From Saprospiraceae bacterium (GTDB lineage: Bacteria; Bacteroidota; Bacteroidia; Chitinophagales; Saprospiraceae): 64,000 bases of DNA. Positions 52,803 to 61,783 of this stretch are shown here, one piece after another (the first letter of the stretch is position 1; every line of letters begins with the position of its first letter). The stretch lies in NCBI GenBank assembly GCA_022842725.1, contig JALHOZ010000008.1, forward strand, positions 62,001 to 126,000, given 5' to 3'. A program made the translations under genes and the position numbers. The notes beneath the pieces were generated by a model that saw nothing but the letters and a program-made list of their open reading frames with translations, was not told where the DNA came from and searched no databases.

Positions 52803-53835
52803 AAATTTTTATCAATTTTTTTGACACACTGCCTAAATTACCGGCATCAATTTTTAGAATATACGTTCCGGACAGAACGGGTAGGGTATAGGTTTTTTCC
52901 CAATGATTTTCATTTTCGATTTGAGAAGTAAAAACAATTTTACCTTGCATATCAATCAGTTGCAACCCAATTTTTGACACAGGGTCAGGATGTTGAAAGC
53001 TAACTGTCAAATTATCATCTTTAAACAAGGCATTTGATGTATAGGTTATACCAGGCGTATTTTCATTAGATAATACGTCGACGTCCACCATATTGGCATT
53101 AAAAAATAAATATTTACCGTCACTATTTCTGTTCCAAATAATAGCGGCAATTTTTAAATTTTCTCTGTTTCCTGAAACGTTGTTCAGACTGCCCTGTACC
53201 GTATAGGTTGCATCTTTGGCTACCTGACCATTGGCAAAATTTTCTCCAAAAGTTGATGGCAACAAACTGTTTCTTAGCACATATCTGTGGACTGCGTTAT
53301 TCCCCTGATTAGCCTGAGGATGAACCAATTTGTCTTCAACAAGATATAATCCCAAATAAAATCTTCCGTCATCTGCCTTCGAAATGAACTGAACATTGGC
53401 GTTAACCGAGATATTTTTATTATCATCTATGGTTGCCGTCATACCGATACCTGCAATGGGCTCGCTGAGTTGATTAAAATCAACTATATCTATGGCATCC
53501 TGCAATTTGGCAGCAATATTAGAAGATGAAGCATTCATATTGGTCTGACTTTCAAAAAATCTTGGTTGACCACTGCCTCCCAGATTGGTTATCATATCTT
53601 TTGCTGCGTTGTTGGTAAGGCCGCTGGTAGACGTATGTAATGCCCAAACGATAGTATTTTTATTTTCTAAATTGTCTATCAATTGTTTTTGGAAGTTCCA
53701 TCCCCAACCACCGCATAAAGAGCACCAATCTGCTGTGGTCTTTGAAATCAGCGTCCATTGTTTTTTGTTAATTTCCTGACTGAAACCCTGAAATACCAAT
53801 AAGGTAAAAAGAGTACTTAAAATTATTTGTTTCAT
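52801..53835 (-). CDS. secreted Omp28/thioredoxin-like protein with T9SS type-A sorting domain
   Basis: This 344-residue protein has a signal peptide cut after FSQ and, near the mature N-terminus, a CxxC motif (Cys38 and Cys41 in ADWCSLCGG), as in the Omp28-related thioredoxin-like family. The C-terminal ~75 residues (LTVSFQHPDPVSKIGLQLIDMQGKIVF ... LSGTYILKIDAG ... KKLIKI) match the type-A T9SS sorting domain. It is likely secreted or surface-attached. Redox activity is possible but not shown. A -7 element lies 20 bases upstream. Confidence 0.85.
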   Translation of the reverse strand: MKQIILSTLFTLLVFQGFSQEINKKQWTLISKTTADWCSLCGGWGWNFQKQLIDNLENKNTIVWALHTSTSGLTNNAAKDMITNLGGSGQPRFFESQTNMNASSSNIAAKLQDAIDIVDFNQLSEPIAGIGMTATIDDNKNISVNANVQFISKADDGRFYLGLYLVEDKLVHPQANQGNNAVHRYVLRNSLLPSTFGENFANGQVAKDATYTVQGSLNNVSGNRENLKIAAIIWNRNSDGKYLFFNANMVDVDVLSNENTPGITYTSNALFKDDNLTVSFQHPDPVSKIGLQLIDMQGKIVFTSQIENENHWEKTYTLPVLSGTYILKIDAGNLGSVSKKLIKI

Positions 53836-53855
53836 AAGATATTGATTTTAAAATA

Positions 53856-53863
53856 CAAAGGTA
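53856..53863 (-). promoter_or_regulatory. -7 promoter element for the Omp28-like gene
   Basis: The minus strand reads TACCTTTG, an exact TAnnTTTG match, 21 bases upstream of the ATG at 53835. Confidence 0.55.
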
Positions 53864-53934
53864 TAACAAAAAGTGTAATACACATAAAAATAATACTACA
53901 TCTGTTACTAAAATGTCAATAGCTGACGGTTTAA

Positions 53935-54915
53935 TTATAAACTTCCGTCGGAATATTTATAAATTGTTGCTGTTGTAACCTGGGTTACAGCTTTTAATAC
54001 ATCTTTATCAATGATGCCAATATCGTCATCGTGGGTATGATGATACTTACCAAACATACCTGCCGGTGTGGTATAAATAATGTCGATCATTGGAATTTTT
54101 GCAATGGTATTGACATAATAATGGTCGTCATGAATCTGCCCGACATTTTGTTTGATAAAATATTTTTCATACCCCATTTTATGAGCGAGGTCCCAAACCT
54201 TATCAACATATTTGCCGGCAAAATACCGTGAAATTTCTTCTTTGTGGAAAGTTGCACCTTTGGCACCTACCAGATCGAGCAGGATACCCCATTCGGCGGT
54301 ATATCCTTTTTGATGTGGGTTTTTACTCCAGTATTGTGAGCCGATACACCAATTCCCGCCATCTTCTCCCTGATCTTCTGCATCAAAAAAGATAAAGTCC
54401 ACACCAAGGTCTATTGGCTTTTCGGACATTACCCTCATGATTTCCAACAATGCAGCAACACCACTACCACCGTCATCGGCACCCATGATAGGTTTGTTTT
54501 GTTTGGCAGGATCCGGATCTTTTTCAGCGATCAATCGGGTATCCCAATGGGCTGCCAAAATCACTCTTTTTTCGTGATCCGGGTTTAATGAGGCTATGAT
54601 ATTATAGGATGGTACATCTTTTTTACCTAAAAAACTGGCTTTAAATTCCTGAACTTCGACCTCCAAACCAAAGGATTTACATTTTTCGACCAGCCAGTCT
54701 TTCATCTTTTTATGACCTTCAGTTCCCGGGACTCTGGTGCCGAAAGACAATTGTTTTTCAACAAAAGAATACACAGAGTCAGTACTGATAGGAGGAACCA
54801 CGGCTTTTTGTTTAGAAGTTTCGGTTGAAACATCTTTTGAATCGGATTTTTTATCGTCTTTACATCCTGTATTAAACACGATCAAAAATAAAAACAGAAA
54901 AACGGATATTCGCAT
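53935..54915 (-). CDS. M28-family / glutaminyl-cyclase-like lipoprotein
   Basis: This 326-residue protein has a lipobox (LIVFNTGC, Cys18) and an M28 fold: AAHWDTR (121-127, metal His123), GADDGGSG (145-152), FDAEDQGE (177-184), DLVGAKGATF, IHDDHYY and HHTHDDD. The single-Asp/DDH pattern is closer to glutaminyl-peptide cyclotransferases (which form pyroglutamate at protein N-termini) than to di-zinc aminopeptidases. T9SS-exported proteins in Bacteroidota often carry pyroglutamate after signal cleavage, so such a role is plausible but inferred. It is five bases downstream of cysS. Confidence 0.8.
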   Translation of the reverse strand: MRISVFLFLFLIVFNTGCKDDKKSDSKDVSTETSKQKAVVPPISTDSVYSFVEKQLSFGTRVPGTEGHKKMKDWLVEKCKSFGLEVEVQEFKASFLGKKDVPSYNIIASLNPDHEKRVILAAHWDTRLIAEKDPDPAKQNKPIMGADDGGSGVAALLEIMRVMSEKPIDLGVDFIFFDAEDQGEDGGNWCIGSQYWSKNPHQKGYTAEWGILLDLVGAKGATFHKEEISRYFAGKYVDKVWDLAHKMGYEKYFIKQNVGQIHDDHYYVNTIAKIPMIDIIYTTPAGMFGKYHHTHDDDIGIIDKDVLKAVTQVTTATIYKYSDGSL

Positions 54916-54920
54916 ATTCT

Positions 54921-56405
54921 TTATTTAAAAGTCCAACTTGTTTCTTCTTTACCGTCTTTGATGACAATCTCCAATTCCTGTAAAGTATCTCTGATTTTGT
55001 CTGAAGTCGGCCAATCTTTATTATCTCTTGCTTGTTGGCGAAGTTCGATAATCAATTGCATCAGACCATCCACAGGGCCATTGGCCGCAGATGCGGTATC
55101 CTCCATCAAACCGAAGACATCAAATAACAAATGGAACCACTTTTCTTGTAACGTATCCCAAGCAGTTTTTGATATTTGGTCTTTTGATATTTTTTGATCT
55201 TTGATACTGTTTATGATTGGAACAAGTTCAAAAAGTCTGGATAAAGCCCTGGGTGTGTTAAAATCATCATCCATATCGGCAAATGCCCCTTCCATTGCTT
55301 CAAGAATATCTTTATCTAACGGACCTTCGCCTGCAGTGTCAATCACCGTAGAAGTCAGAATTTTACCGGCTTCCATCAATCGTTTAAACCCTTTTTCTGC
55401 AGCTTGCAAGGCTTCATCTGTAAGATCATTAGTGGATCGGTAATGACTTTGCAGAAAGAAAAAACGTACCACCATTGGTGAATATCCTTTTGTCACGTGC
55501 GGGCTGTCGCCGGTAAACAATTCTACCGGTGATATTGTATTGCCGTCACTTTTGGACATTTTTTTTCCGTTCATGAGCAACATATTGGTATGTAACCAGT
55601 ATGTTGCCGGTTGACATCCACAGCTTCCCATGTTTTGTGCGATTTCGTTTTCATGATGCGGAAATTTTAAATCATTTCCACCACCATGAATATCAAAATG
55701 TTCTCCTAAATATTTGGTGCTCATAGCACTACACTCCAGATGCCAACCGGGAAAACCAACTGACCAGGGAGAATTCCATTTCATCAGGTGTTCTTCTGAT
55801 GCTTTCATCCAGATGGCAAAATCGGAAGGATGACGTTTTTCATCCTGATTTTTCAGGTTATCTCTCGACTCAGCCAATAACTCATCAATAACCCTTCCGG
55901 AAAGTCTTCCGTATTCTCCTGTTTTTTCGGCAAATTTTAACGTATCAAAATACACAGAACCATTGGCAATATAAGCATATCCATTGTTCAGAATAGCCTG
56001 GACCATTTCAATCTGTTCGATAATATGTCCGGTCGCTCTGGGTTCGATATTGGGTGGTAACGTGTTGAAAATACGCATCATATCGTGAAATCCCACGGTA
56101 TATTTCTGCGCCACTTCCATAGGTTCCAGATTGTTTTGTTTGGCACCTTTGGACATACGGTCTTCGCCATCGTCCAGTAAGTGACCTACATCGGTAATAT
56201 TTCTGACATACCTGACCTTATAACCTATAAATTGTAAATACCGGTAGATGACATCAAAACTGACAAATGTCCGGCAATTACCTAAATGGACATCACTATA
56301 TACCGTGGGTCCACAGACATACATGCCTATGAAGCCTTCATGAAGCGGTGTAAATACTTCTTTTTGCCGGGTAAGGCTGTTGTAAACTTGAATCTGTCTT
56401 TGCAT
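54921..56405 (-). CDS. cysS: cysteinyl-tRNA synthetase
   Basis: This 494-residue class I synthetase charges tRNA-Cys. The zinc/cysteine site CGPTVYSDVHLGNCRTF (31-47, HIGH-like HLGN), the second zinc residues in WHLECSAMS and HGGGNDLKFPHHENEIAQ, and NGKKMSKSDGN (KMSKS loop) are all present. It lies 33 bases downstream of rny and five bases before the M28-like gene, suggesting one operon. Confidence 0.96.
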   Translation of the reverse strand: MQRQIQVYNSLTRQKEVFTPLHEGFIGMYVCGPTVYSDVHLGNCRTFVSFDVIYRYLQFIGYKVRYVRNITDVGHLLDDGEDRMSKGAKQNNLEPMEVAQKYTVGFHDMMRIFNTLPPNIEPRATGHIIEQIEMVQAILNNGYAYIANGSVYFDTLKFAEKTGEYGRLSGRVIDELLAESRDNLKNQDEKRHPSDFAIWMKASEEHLMKWNSPWSVGFPGWHLECSAMSTKYLGEHFDIHGGGNDLKFPHHENEIAQNMGSCGCQPATYWLHTNMLLMNGKKMSKSDGNTISPVELFTGDSPHVTKGYSPMVVRFFFLQSHYRSTNDLTDEALQAAEKGFKRLMEAGKILTSTVIDTAGEGPLDKDILEAMEGAFADMDDDFNTPRALSRLFELVPIINSIKDQKISKDQISKTAWDTLQEKWFHLLFDVFGLMEDTASAANGPVDGLMQLIIELRQQARDNKDWPTSDKIRDTLQELEIVIKDGKEETSWTFK

Positions 56406-56438
56406 GCAAAGAGAATATTGGTGGTAAAAAACGATCGG

Positions 56439-58088
56439 TTATCTGGCAAAAGCCGTTGCTCTTTTTTCTCTGATGACAGTCACTTTGACCTGTCCCGGAT
56501 ACTGCATTTCATCCTGAATTTTTTGTGAAATCATAAATGCCAGATCGTCTGCAAACTGATCACTTACTTTTTCACTTTCAACGATAACACGTAGTTCACG
56601 TCCTGCCTGAAGTGCATATGCTTTTTGGACGCCTTCGTAAGACAAAGCCAATTCTTCCAGCTCTCCGATTCTTTTCAGATAACTTTCCAAAATTTCTCTT
56701 CTTGCTCCCGGACGTGCTCCTGAAATCGCATCACAAGCCTGAACGATAGGCGAAATGATGTTATTCATCTCTATTTCGTCGTGGTGAGCACCAACAGCAT
56801 TGATAATGACCGGATGTTCTTTATATTTATCACACATTTCCATTCCAAGGAGTGCGTGTGACAATTCTGAATCTTCTTCAGCTACTTTACCAATATCATG
56901 TAAAAGACCTGCACGTTTTGCCATTTTTACCTGTTTGGCACTCAATCCCAATTCAGCTGCCATGGTGGCACAAAGGTTTGCGGTTTCAATGGAGTGTTTG
57001 AGAAGGTTTTGACCATAAGATGATCTGAATCTCATTCTACCGACCATTCTGACCAGGTAAGGAGCCAAACCATGGATGTCCAGATCGATGATGGTTCTTT
57101 CCCCGATTTCGATAATTTGTTCTTCCAATTGTTTTTTGACTTTAACAACGGTCTCTTCAATTTTGGCCGGGTGAATTCTGCCGTCAGCCACTAATTTTTT
57201 CAGGGACAGTCTGCAAAGTTCTCTTCTGATTGGGTCAAAACTCGAGATAACGATAGCTTCCGGTGTATCATCCACGACTATCTCTGCGCCTGTGGCAGCT
57301 TCCAGAGCCCGGATATTCCGACCTTCTCTACCGATAATCTGACCTTTAATGTCATCGGATTCAAGATTAAATACGGAAACGGTGTTTTCGATGGTGTATT
57401 CAGCACACATTCTTTGAATCGTCTGAATGACCACTTTTTTAGCTTCCTTGTTGGCGTTGCTGTGTGCTGTGGCAATGGCTTCTTTTTCAATAGCAAGAGC
57501 TTCATTGGCTGCTTTTGCTTTTATGGCTTCGAGCAATTGTTCTTTTGCCTGACTTTGTGTGAGTTTTGAAATGTTTTCAAGCTCCTTGATAAATTTATCA
57601 TTGGCAGAATCCAGTTCTTCTCTTTTTTTAGAAACTATTTTTAATTGGGTGTCAAGATTCTCCCTCAATACTTTTAATTCAGATTCTTTGCTGTCCAATT
57701 GTTCTGTTTCTGAAGCAATGGCATCCTGTTTTTGCTGAATTTCTTTCTGCAGAGCGGCAAGGTTCATTTCTTTTTCTTTCAACTCTACCTTTTGTTCTGC
57801 TTTCCAGGTTTCAAATTCTGATTTCAATCTGCTGAAGTTGTCACGTGCTTCCTGAATTTTTTTCTGCTTGACATTTTCATTGTTTTGTTCCGCTCTGGCA
57901 ACAATTTTTGCTGCTGAGGTTTCTGCATCATTAACTTTGCGTTGTGCGGTAAGTTCAGCTTCCTTAAGTGTGATGTCTGCTTTGTTGTTGGCTTCTTTGA
58001 GCCTTGCTTGAAAAAGGGTCCTGATCATAAAATAGCTTACGCCACCACCTGCAAGAACCCCAATCAACAATCCTATTCCTATATCCAT
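56439..58088 (-). CDS. rny: ribonuclease Y
   Basis: This 549-residue membrane-associated endoribonuclease has an N-terminal transmembrane helix (about 4-22), a long coiled coil (about 30-215), a KH domain with [15 protein letters not shown], and an HD domain with [11 protein letters not shown] and GAHHDE. It initiates mRNA turnover in bacteria that carry it. It lies 95 bases downstream of zapA and is followed by cysS in the same orientation. Confidence 0.96.
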   Translation of the reverse strand: MDIGIGLLIGVLAGGGVSYFMIRTLFQARLKEANNKADITLKEAELTAQRKVNDAETSAAKIVARAEQNNENVKQKKIQEARDNFSRLKSEFETWKAEQKVELKEKEMNLAALQKEIQQKQDAIASETEQLDSKESELKVLRENLDTQLKIVSKKREELDSANDKFIKELENISKLTQSQAKEQLLEAIKAKAANEALAIEKEAIATAHSNANKEAKKVVIQTIQRMCAEYTIENTVSVFNLESDDIKGQIIGREGRNIRALEAATGAEIVVDDTPEAIVISSFDPIRRELCRLSLKKLVADGRIHPAKIEETVVKVKKQLEEQIIEIGERTIIDLDIHGLAPYLVRMVGRMRFRSSYGQNLLKHSIETANLCATMAAELGLSAKQVKMAKRAGLLHDIGKVAEEDSELSHALLGMEMCDKYKEHPVIINAVGAHHDEIEMNNIISPIVQACDAISGARPGARREILESYLKRIGELEELALSYEGVQKAYALQAGRELRVIVESEKVSDQFADDLAFMISQKIQDEMQYPGQVKVTVIREKRATAFAR

Positions 58089-58183
58089 GTTGTACTAGGT
58101 TAATTTGGTAAAAAAAAATGGACTTCAGGTACCTGAGGTACGCATCTGTCAGATTATATAACGATGGACAGTACGGAAATAAA

Positions 58184-58477
58184 TTAATGAACAGACAACA
58201 TACGGAGGATATCATCGAGGTTTTCCCCGATGTCAGCGACTGCAGTTTCATTTTTTGCAGCCGTCAAATGTTTATTTTCAAAAGCATAGGTCAATAAAGT
58301 CATAATAACACAGTCTGATTTGTCCAAATGGCCAAATTTTTCCTGAAGTCCGGTGATTTTTTCGTTGATATCTTTTTCCATATTATGAATCCACGTTGAT
58401 TCCTCTGAAGTAACCTTCAAAGGAAATGTTTTTCCTGAAATGGTGATTTCAACCGATATTACATCTCCCTCTGTCAT
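58184..58477 (-). CDS. zapA: cell division protein ZapA
   Basis: This 97-residue protein has the ZapA N-terminus (ISVEITISGKTFPLKV, about 7-22) and a helical continuation (IHNMEKDINEKITGLQEKF, then MTLLTYAFENKHL). ZapA promotes FtsZ filament bundling at midcell. It is one base after the coiled-coil gene, which is ZapB-like by position. Confidence 0.85.
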   Translation of the reverse strand: MTEGDVISVEITISGKTFPLKVTSEESTWIHNMEKDINEKITGLQEKFGHLDKSDCVIMTLLTYAFENKHLTAAKNETAVADIGENLDDILRMLSVH

Positions 58478-58478
58478 A

Positions 58479-58778
58479 TTATTTCTTTTCTATGATCTCT
58501 ATACATTGATCAATTTCGCCGATAACTTCATCCAATTCTTTTTTGATACTTTCTTTTGAAACATCATCAAATAACGTGGGTGCTGCTACCTTCTCCGTTT
58601 GTTGCACAGGTTCCTGCTTCTTTTCTGCACGTACTGTACCAGATTTCTCTGTTTTTAACTCTTCTTCTAAAACACGAATTCTGCCTAATAAGTTTTCACG
58701 TTCGGTTTTCATTTCCTTTAAGGTGTCCAAAAGGGAATTTATTTTTTGCCGAATGAGATTAAATTTGTCAGAATACAT
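58479..58778 (-). CDS. short coiled-coil protein, ZapB-like by position
   Basis: This 99-residue protein is almost entirely helical and charged, with LIRQKINSLLDTLKEMKTERENLLGRIRVLEEEL as a leading coiled coil and a C-terminal helix IKKELDEVIGEIDQCIEIIEK. There is no clear family; the ZapB-like name rests on its position immediately before zapA and its coiled-coil nature. The ATG at 58778 was used because the upstream start is a TTG that overlaps a -7 element. Confidence 0.7.
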   Translation of the reverse strand: MYSDKFNLIRQKINSLLDTLKEMKTERENLLGRIRVLEEELKTEKSGTVRAEKKQEPVQQTEKVAAPTLFDDVSKESIKKELDEVIGEIDQCIEIIEKK

Positions 58779-58787
58779 ATTTTTGGC

Positions 58788-58821
58788 CAAAGATATTATA
58801 TTTTTTTGTAATACAAAAGTA
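58788..58821 (-). promoter_or_regulatory. two candidate -7 elements upstream of the coiled-coil/zapA operon
   Basis: On the minus strand TATCTTTG (58795-58788) and TACTTTTG (58821-58814) both match TAnnTTTG. The nearer one would leave a very short leader; the farther one would give about 30 bases. Confidence 0.45.
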
Positions 58822-58831
58822 TAAAAATGGT

Positions 58832-61276
58832 TTATTTTCTGATATTGGCTCCAAGATTATTTTCAAGTGCCGAAATTATTTTTTGCATAATGCCGTCAAT
58901 CTCCTGATCCGACATGGTTTTTTCGGTGTTTTCAAAATGAAAACTAACAGCATAAGACTTTTTGTTTTCACCTACCTTTACAGGGTCTTTGAATACATCA
59001 AAAAGTCGTACCTCCTGTAATATCTTCTTGTCTGCTTTTGCCGAAAGGCCAACGATTTCTTTAAATGTGACCTTTTGATCAACTATCATGGCCAGGTCTC
59101 TTCGCGTCGAAGGAAATTTGGAGATTTCTTTGACTGTTGTCCGTACGTTTGACAATGAGTTTAGGATATTGACCAAGTCAAACTGAATATAATATACATC
59201 TTGTTTGATGCCTGCCTTTTTGGTTAGGTTTTTTGAGATAAATCCAAAATAAACCAAAGGTGCTCCGCCTCTGTGGTAAACCAAACCGTAGTGTAAACCT
59301 GTTGATTCTTCAGTTTCGTCTTCCTGCCAGGATGTAATGCCTAATCTTTTTAAAACAGAGACAGCCACATGTTTGGCATCATAAAAATTAACCTCCTTTT
59401 TATCATCACTGATCCAGGTTTCTTCCTGTTTTTTTCCGGAAAGGAAAACCGATATACACTCACTTTCTACAAATCCTCCGTCAGTTTTTTTATATGATTT
59501 TCCATGCTCAAACAATTTTATATTGTTTTGTTGTCTGTTGAGATTGTAGGATACTGATAACAAACCACTGACCATCATATCCGGACGCATGATGTCCAAA
59601 TGCACATTAGATGTGTTATTAATATAAACAAAAGATTCCGGAGTATTGCCGGCAAAAGATTCCATTTGTTTACTTTCCATCAGAGAAAGGCCCATCATTT
59701 CATGAAATTTATTGGCCGCCAAATAATTGGCTATGACCTCTTTTACTTCATTTTTATTTGGTTTTTCTGTGTAAGAAATGGTGCTTTTGATGTCATCGTG
59801 AAACGGTATATTGTTTAAACCGTAAATTCTCAAAACTTCTTCTATAAGGTCAATTTCTCTGATGACGTCATGTTTGTTAGTGCCCGGATTTACCAGAATA
59901 GAGACTTCATCAAGAGGTTTGATTTTCATATTCATACCTGAAAGAATATGATGTATCTTTTCTTTGGATATCGGAATACCTATGACATCGTTTACCTTTT
60001 GATATCTGAGTTTGATATCATGACCTTCCAAAGGTCGCGGATAAATGTCGACCAATTCGCTGCTGATGGAACCTCCGGCATACTTGCGGATGAGCCCTGC
60101 CGCTCTTTTAAGTGCTGTGATGACCATATTCGGGTCTGCTCCTTTTTCGAATATTTTGGCAGCATCCGTTCGCAAAATATGTTTTGTGCTTGAGTTTCTG
60201 ACGAATTTCGGGTGAAAATAAGCTGATTCTAAAAAAATGTTGACTGTTTCTTTTGAAACACCACTTTCCAGACCACCATAAACGCCGGCCATACACATCG
60301 GAGATTTTGTCCCGTCACAAATCATCAGATCATTAGCCAATAATTTTTTTTCACTTCCGTCCAGAGCCAAAAACGGGGTTCCTTCGTCCAGGCAATCAAC
60401 TAAAATTTTATTTTCCCTGATCTTGTCGGCATCAAAAGCATGCAGAGGTTGTCCCAATTCATGCAAAACATAATTGGTAATATCCACAATATTATTAATG
60501 GGTTTAACACCAATCGTCATCAAAGACTGTTTGATCCATTCCGGAGATTCCCCGATGGTGATACCTTCAATGGTGACGCCGGCATATCGGGGGCATGCTT
60601 CTTTTTGTAAAACTTCAACTTTGATGTTTTTTCGCACCTTTTCAGTTACAAAGTCTGAAGTATCCGGAAGATTTATTTTGCCATTGTAGTTTTTGTTGAC
60701 CGTAAGATAGGCAAATAAATCTCTGGCAACACCGAGATGAGAAGTTGCGTCAGATCTGTTAGGAGTCAGTCCAATTTCAAAGACGATATCTTCGCGGAGT
60801 TTGAGGTGTTCTTTTGCAGGTGTTCCGACAACAGCATCAGTATGTAATACCATAATACCGGAATGGTCATCGCCTAATCCGAGTTCATCGGCAGCACAAA
60901 TCATTCCTTCAGAATCGGCACCTCTGATTTTTCCTTTTTTGATTTTCCAGGGATTGTTTTCTTTGTCGTAAAGGGTAGTTCCTATGGTTGCCACCAAAAC
61001 TTTTTGACCTGCAGCGACATTAGGTGCACCACAAACAATCTGCAATGGATTTTCTTCACCGACATCTACCGTTGTTAGTGATAATTTGTCAGCATCAGGG
61101 TGTTTTTCACACGTAAGTACATGTCCTACCACCACTCCTGCCAGCCCGCCTTTGACGGCTTCTATTTTTTCCCATCCTTCCACTTCCAGGCCTATGGTGG
61201 TAAGCATTTCTGCAATTTCATCCGGGCCATACTCCAGGGTAAGATATTGTTTTACCCAATGCAACGACAACTTCAT
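58832..61276 (-). CDS. pheT: phenylalanyl-tRNA synthetase, beta subunit
   Basis: This 814-residue subunit of the heterotetrameric enzyme charges tRNA-Phe. It has the N-terminal LHWVKQYLTLEY, an EMAP/tRNA-binding domain (VGHVLTCEKHPDADKLSLTTVDVG, LQIVCGAPN), the B3/B4 editing region with VDITNYVLHELGQPLHAFDADK, the B5 domain, a catalytic-like core, and a C-terminal ferredoxin-fold anticodon-binding domain (KFPSTRRDLAMIVDQ). The alpha subunit gene pheS is not adjacent. A perfect -7 element is at 61326-61333. Confidence 0.96.
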   Translation of the reverse strand: MKLSLHWVKQYLTLEYGPDEIAEMLTTIGLEVEGWEKIEAVKGGLAGVVVGHVLTCEKHPDADKLSLTTVDVGEENPLQIVCGAPNVAAGQKVLVATIGTTLYDKENNPWKIKKGKIRGADSEGMICAADELGLGDDHSGIMVLHTDAVVGTPAKEHLKLREDIVFEIGLTPNRSDATSHLGVARDLFAYLTVNKNYNGKINLPDTSDFVTEKVRKNIKVEVLQKEACPRYAGVTIEGITIGESPEWIKQSLMTIGVKPINNIVDITNYVLHELGQPLHAFDADKIRENKILVDCLDEGTPFLALDGSEKKLLANDLMICDGTKSPMCMAGVYGGLESGVSKETVNIFLESAYFHPKFVRNSSTKHILRTDAAKIFEKGADPNMVITALKRAAGLIRKYAGGSISSELVDIYPRPLEGHDIKLRYQKVNDVIGIPISKEKIHHILSGMNMKIKPLDEVSILVNPGTNKHDVIREIDLIEEVLRIYGLNNIPFHDDIKSTISYTEKPNKNEVKEVIANYLAANKFHEMMGLSLMESKQMESFAGNTPESFVYINNTSNVHLDIMRPDMMVSGLLSVSYNLNRQQNNIKLFEHGKSYKKTDGGFVESECISVFLSGKKQEETWISDDKKEVNFYDAKHVAVSVLKRLGITSWQEDETEESTGLHYGLVYHRGGAPLVYFGFISKNLTKKAGIKQDVYYIQFDLVNILNSLSNVRTTVKEISKFPSTRRDLAMIVDQKVTFKEIVGLSAKADKKILQEVRLFDVFKDPVKVGENKKSYAVSFHFENTEKTMSDQEIDGIMQKIISALENNLGANIRK

Positions 61277-61325
61277 ATCTATCTTTATCTATATTACACC
61301 CGGTACTTTTCATCCGGGAAAGACG

Positions 61326-61333
61326 CAAAGATA
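61326..61333 (-). promoter_or_regulatory. -7 promoter element for pheT
   Basis: The minus strand reads TATCTTTG followed by CGTC, an exact match about 50 bases upstream of the ATG. It lies downstream of the small RNA B terminator, so pheT is transcribed separately. Confidence 0.65.
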
Positions 61334-61376
61334 CAAAATCGGTATGAATGACATGAATTTGATTTGATTTTCAGGC

Positions 61377-61408
61377 AAAAAAAAATGGTGGCCGATAAAA
61401 GCCACCAT
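61377..61408 (-). terminator. rho-independent terminator of small RNA B
   Basis: ATGGTGGC (61385-61392) pairs with GCCACCAT (61401-61408) around an eight-base loop and is followed on the minus strand by nine T. The same arms, apart from one base pair, occur in small RNA A. Confidence 0.85.
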
Positions 61409-61545
61409 TTTTTTCTTGAATTCCTTTGTAAATCCCTGATGAAATAAGAAGGATCTCACTCTCCTCACTTCCTTTTATAATAACCAAAAACTCTTTTTTT
61501 TTAACTTCGCACGCTTTTGTGCGACTTACTCTTTCTTTCTGTTAA
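61377..61545 (-). ncRNA. candidate small RNA, paralogue B
   Basis: This is a compact minus-strand unit of about 170 bases. A perfect -7 element TATCTTTG (61558-61551) precedes a hairpin (TCGCAC/GTGCGA near 61507-61524), an A-tract, the core motifs GAGTTTTTGGTTATTATA (61476-61493) and AGAGTGAGATCCT (61450-61462), and a perfect terminator ending at 61377. The same plan is seen at 35380-35637. No coding frame of note and no known RNA family was recognised; it is neither SRP RNA, tmRNA nor RNase P by their usual motifs. Confidence 0.65.
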
Positions 61546-61550
61546 CGATA

Positions 61551-61625
61551 CAAAGATATGACCTATATAAAGGTAAAAAAAATACAAAAAAAGATGCAAA
61601 TCATATATTATAAAATATAATATGA
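61551..61625 (-). promoter_or_regulatory. promoter region of small RNA B with conserved upstream block
   Basis: A perfect -7 element (61551-61558) is followed upstream, after exactly 20 bases, by AAAATACAAAAAAA (from 61579) and CAAATCATATATTATAAAA. The block and its spacing match small RNA A. Confidence 0.6.
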
Positions 61626-61783
61626 TTTATAATGTATTGATAATTAGGTAAGTGTGATTGTGTGGTAAGTTGGTTTTAGTCATTTTTATGATAAATAAGT
61701 TTTTTTTACGAACATAAAACGAGTGATTTTTTTGAAAAAAAGTAGAAAAAATATAAAAAACTTTTTTTTTGGATCAAAACAGA

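Noticed and set aside
61377-61545. pheT leader/attenuator instead of a separate small RNA
   Set aside because: pheT has its own perfect -7 element at 61326-61333 downstream of the terminator, and the similar unit at 35 kb precedes an unrelated gene.
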